Shown one piece after another: positions 32,095-33,824 of a stretch of DNA of 33,824 bases. The notes below the pieces were generated by a model. That model had not been told where the DNA came from and did not search any database. It saw nothing but the letters and a program-made list of their open reading frames with translations. Both the position numbers and the translations under genes were made by a program. Every line of letters begins with the position of its first letter. Position 1 is the first letter of the stretch. Source of the stretch: Planctomycetota bacterium (GTDB lineage Bacteria > Planctomycetota > UBA8108 > UBA1146 > JAJFFE01); NCBI GenBank assembly GCA_021776775.1, contig JAJFFE010000154.1:1-33824 (forward strand). The letters run 5' to 3'.

Positions 32095-32124
32095 CGGGAG
32101 TCAGTCGCGATTTCGCGGCTCCCG
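32095..32124 (+). other. Two-layer hairpin in the tRNA-Tyr/tRNA-Gly spacer
   Basis: CGGGAG (32095-32100) pairs with CTCCCG (32119-32124), and CGCG (32106-32109) with CGCG (32114-32117) inside. It lies about 55 bases after tRNA-Tyr in a 246-base spacer and may be a processing or pausing site. Confidence 0.4.
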
Positions 32125-32286
32125 TGACGGGTGGTCAGGATTGTGTGGGGGGAAGGCAGGACGGCGTCGGACTGGGTTACTTGCAAATGTGCGGCGTCGG
32201 AAGGTCCTGAAAACGAAAAAATGTCTCGACAGCGATCGGCGGTATTGCTTTCTTAAGCCGCTTCGCTCGCCGGAGCACGAACATGC

Positions 32287-32360
32287 GCGGGTGTAGCTTA
32301 GTGGTAAAGCCCTAGCCTTCCAAGCTAGTCATGTGGGTTCGATTCCCATCACCCGCTCCA
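32287..32360 (+). tRNA. tRNA-Gly(TCC)
   Basis: Acceptor GCGGGTG/CACCCGC, discriminator T, encoded CCA. Anticodon arm CTAGC-CTTCCAA-GCTAG gives TCC. The acceptor is the same as that of tRNA-Gly(CCC) at 19525. Confidence 0.96.
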
Positions 32361-32374
32361 GACGAAACGACGAC

Positions 32375-32450
32375 GCTGCTGTAGCTCAGTTGGTAGAGCA
32401 CGTCCTTGGTAAGGACGAGGTCACGGGTTCAAATCCCGTCAGCAGCTCCA
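32375..32450 (+). tRNA. tRNA-Thr(GGT)
   Basis: Acceptor GCTGCTG/CAGCAGC, discriminator T, encoded CCA. Anticodon arm CGTCC-TTGGTAA-GGACG gives GGT. It is the last tRNA before tuf, like thrT in E. coli. Confidence 0.97.
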
Positions 32451-32731
32451 CTTCTTGCGCTCTCTTCCGTGTAGGATGCAGAGTGCTGCCAAGGTTGACG
32501 AACGAGGAATGATCCTCGCTTGTCTGCGGAGGCGACGATTTCTGAACGGGCCGGGGGTTAGTGCCAACCGGCATTGTTGGCAACCGACGTCGCGGGATGC
32601 AGAGTGCACCGGGTGTCGCTAGCATTGATTCTGGTAAGTAGCAGGCTGCCCGTAACAGGTGCGCTCCGCTCTGCTGTCTCTTCGGAGACGCAACGGACTT
32701 TGCACGTTGGCGGGAAAGGAGCACCAGTCCC
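32451..32731 (+). promoter_or_regulatory. tuf leader with hairpins and a 13-bp direct repeat
   Basis: No gene lies here. TGCCAAC/GTTGGCA (32562-32582) and a UUCG-capped stem GTCTC-TTCG-GAGAC (32676-32689) are perfect hairpins. GGATGCAGAGTGC occurs twice (32474-32486 and 32595-32607). AGGAG at 32717-32721, ten bases from the ATG, is the tuf ribosome site. The structures could be RNase processing sites separating the tRNAs from the mRNA, or control elements. Confidence 0.5.
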
Positions 32732-33824
32732 ATGGCCAAAGAAACTTTTGAACGTAACAAACCGCACGTCAACGTCGGTACCATCGGTCACGTCGACCAC
32801 GGTAAGACAACTCTTACCGCTGCGATCACATCGGTTCTATCTGTGCTCGGTGGCGGTACCGCCAAGGCTTTCGACGAGATCGACAACGCTCCCGAGGAGC
32901 GTGAGCGCGGTATCACCATTGCGACGGCTCACGTAGAGTACGAGACCGACGCACGTCACTACGCACACGTAGATTGCCCGGGTCACGCGGATTACGTGAA
33001 GAACATGATCACGGGTGCCGCTCAGATGGACGGCGCAATCTTGGTCGTGTCCGCGGCCGACGGTCCCTTGCCGCAGACGCGCGAGCACCTTCTGCTCGCA
33101 CGTCAGGTCGGGGTTCCGAAGATCGTTGTCTTCTTGAACAAAGTCGACATGGTCGATGACGAAGAGCTCCTCGAGCTCGTCGAGCTGGAAGTTCGCGAAC
33201 TTCTGGGTGAGTACGAGTTCCCGGGCGACGACATTCCGATCATCCGTGGCTCGGCGCTCAAAGCGCTCGAGACCCCGGACGATGCTGGCGCGAACGCGTG
33301 CATCGTCGAGCTCATGAAGGCTGTCGACGAATACGTCGAGCAGCCGGTTCGCGAGCTCGACAAGCCGTTCCTCATGCCGGTCGAAGACGTCTTCTCGATC
33401 AAGGGTCGTGGTACCGTGGGTACCGGCCGAATCGAGCGCGGCGTGATCAAGGTCGGTACCGAGGTCGATATCGTCGGTATCCAGAAGGATATCTCGAAGA
33501 CGACCGTTACCGGTGTCGAGATGTTCAACAAGACGCTCGATCGTGGTGAGGCCGGCGATAACTGCGGGCTGTTGCTGCGCGGTGTCGACAAGGAGTCGCT
33601 GACGCGTGGCCAAGTACTCGCCGCTCCCGGCAGTATCACCCCGCACACGGACTTCGAAGGCGAAGTCTACATCCTGACGAAGGAGGAGGGTGGCCGCCAC
33701 TCGCCGTTCTTTACCGGGTACCGACCGCAGTTCTACTTCAGAACGACGGACGTGACGGGTGCGACCGAGGTCGTTGGCGCGGACATGTGTATGCCCGGTG
33801 ACAACGCGAAAATGAAGGTCGAGT
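32732..33824 (+). CDS. tuf: Translation elongation factor Tu, 3'-truncated by the window
   Basis: The first 364 codons of EF-Tu, the GTPase that delivers aminoacyl-tRNA to the ribosome. G1 is [15 protein letters not shown], switch I contains [19 protein letters not shown]3 is [21 protein letters not shown]4 is FLNKVDM and G5 is GSALKALE. Domain 2 begins near [20 protein letters not shown], and domain 3 ([20 protein letters not shown]) is cut by the right edge; only about 30 residues are missing. The four tRNAs and the promoter upstream make it the last gene of a tRNA-tufB-type operon. Confidence 0.98.
   Translation, partial: MAKETFERNKPHVNVGTIGHVDHGKTTLTAAITSVLSVLGGGTAKAFDEIDNAPEERERGITIATAHVEYETDARHYAHVDCPGHADYVKNMITGAAQMDGAILVVSAADGPLPQTREHLLLARQVGVPKIVVFLNKVDMVDDEELLELVELEVRELLGEYEFPGDDIPIIRGSALKALETPDDAGANACIVELMKAVDEYVEQPVRELDKPFLMPVEDVFSIKGRGTVGTGRIERGVIKVGTEVDIVGIQKDISKTTVTGVEMFNKTLDRGEAGDNCGLLLRGVDKESLTRGQVLAAPGSITPHTDFEGEVYILTKEEGGRHSPFFTGYRPQFYFRTTDVTGATEVVGADMCMPGDNAKMKVE

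Noticed and set aside
32837..33700. 287-codon frame antisense to tuf
   Set aside because: It lies wholly inside a certain EF-Tu gene and has shadow-type composition.

Overview
The window looks like about 34 kb of a GC-rich chromosome from a Planctomycetota-type bacterium. The assignment is inferred. The evidence is a secreted cupredoxin ending in EF-hand dockerin-like repeats, several lipoproteins of families (DUF4266, DUF6655) seen in such genomes, very large repeat-rich secreted proteins, Gram-negative features (a porin-like beta-barrel, lipoboxes) and a quinone set that fits menaquinone made by the futalosine route. No 16S rRNA is present to confirm it.

Left part (1-6807): a tightly packed minus-strand operon reads menG/ubiE, an unknown protein, ubiX, ubiA and then a membrane-anchored MutS-like ATPase that runs off the left edge. 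The last four start codons overlap or nearly touch the previous stop. Diverging from it are a secreted thioredoxin-fold protein without CxxC, murQ and anmK, the latter two being a cell-wall MurNAc recycling pair.

Centre (6808-16231): one 2639-residue secreted protein has six copies of a ~200-residue jelly-roll-like module, separated by ten InlB-type repeats, and a C-terminal beta-propeller resembling GH43/GH32 folds. Its 3' end is copied as a 49-bp direct repeat just past the stop, followed by a long imperfect palindrome with ~53-bp arms. A short unknown gene and a terminator close the region.

Right-centre (16232-19599): an extended SDR sugar-nucleotide epimerase, TatD, a divergent amidohydrolase (possibly aminofutalosine deaminase, which would link to the quinone operon) and tRNA-Gly(CCC). 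From 19600 to 27000 the DNA is accessory in character: a DUF4932 metallopeptidase-like protein, a small membrane protein, a propeller lipoprotein, a cupredoxin-dockerin protein, and a DUF4266 lipoprotein start running in frame into a second secreted gene that has its own Shine-Dalgarno. A 44-bp segment of that gene's 3' end is repeated 2.5 kb away in non-coding DNA. A DUF6655-type lipoprotein with a strong terminator follows.

Right end (27008-33824): housekeeping genes in order: LysM lipoprotein, dGTPase-like, ispD, a beta-barrel porin, ispF. Then comes a clear sigma70 promoter, a structured leader, and tRNA-Thr, -Tyr, -Gly and -Thr followed by tuf (truncated by the window). This is the same order as thrU-tyrU-glyT-thrT-tufB in Escherichia coli.

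All family calls come from reading motifs by eye; no database search was run.
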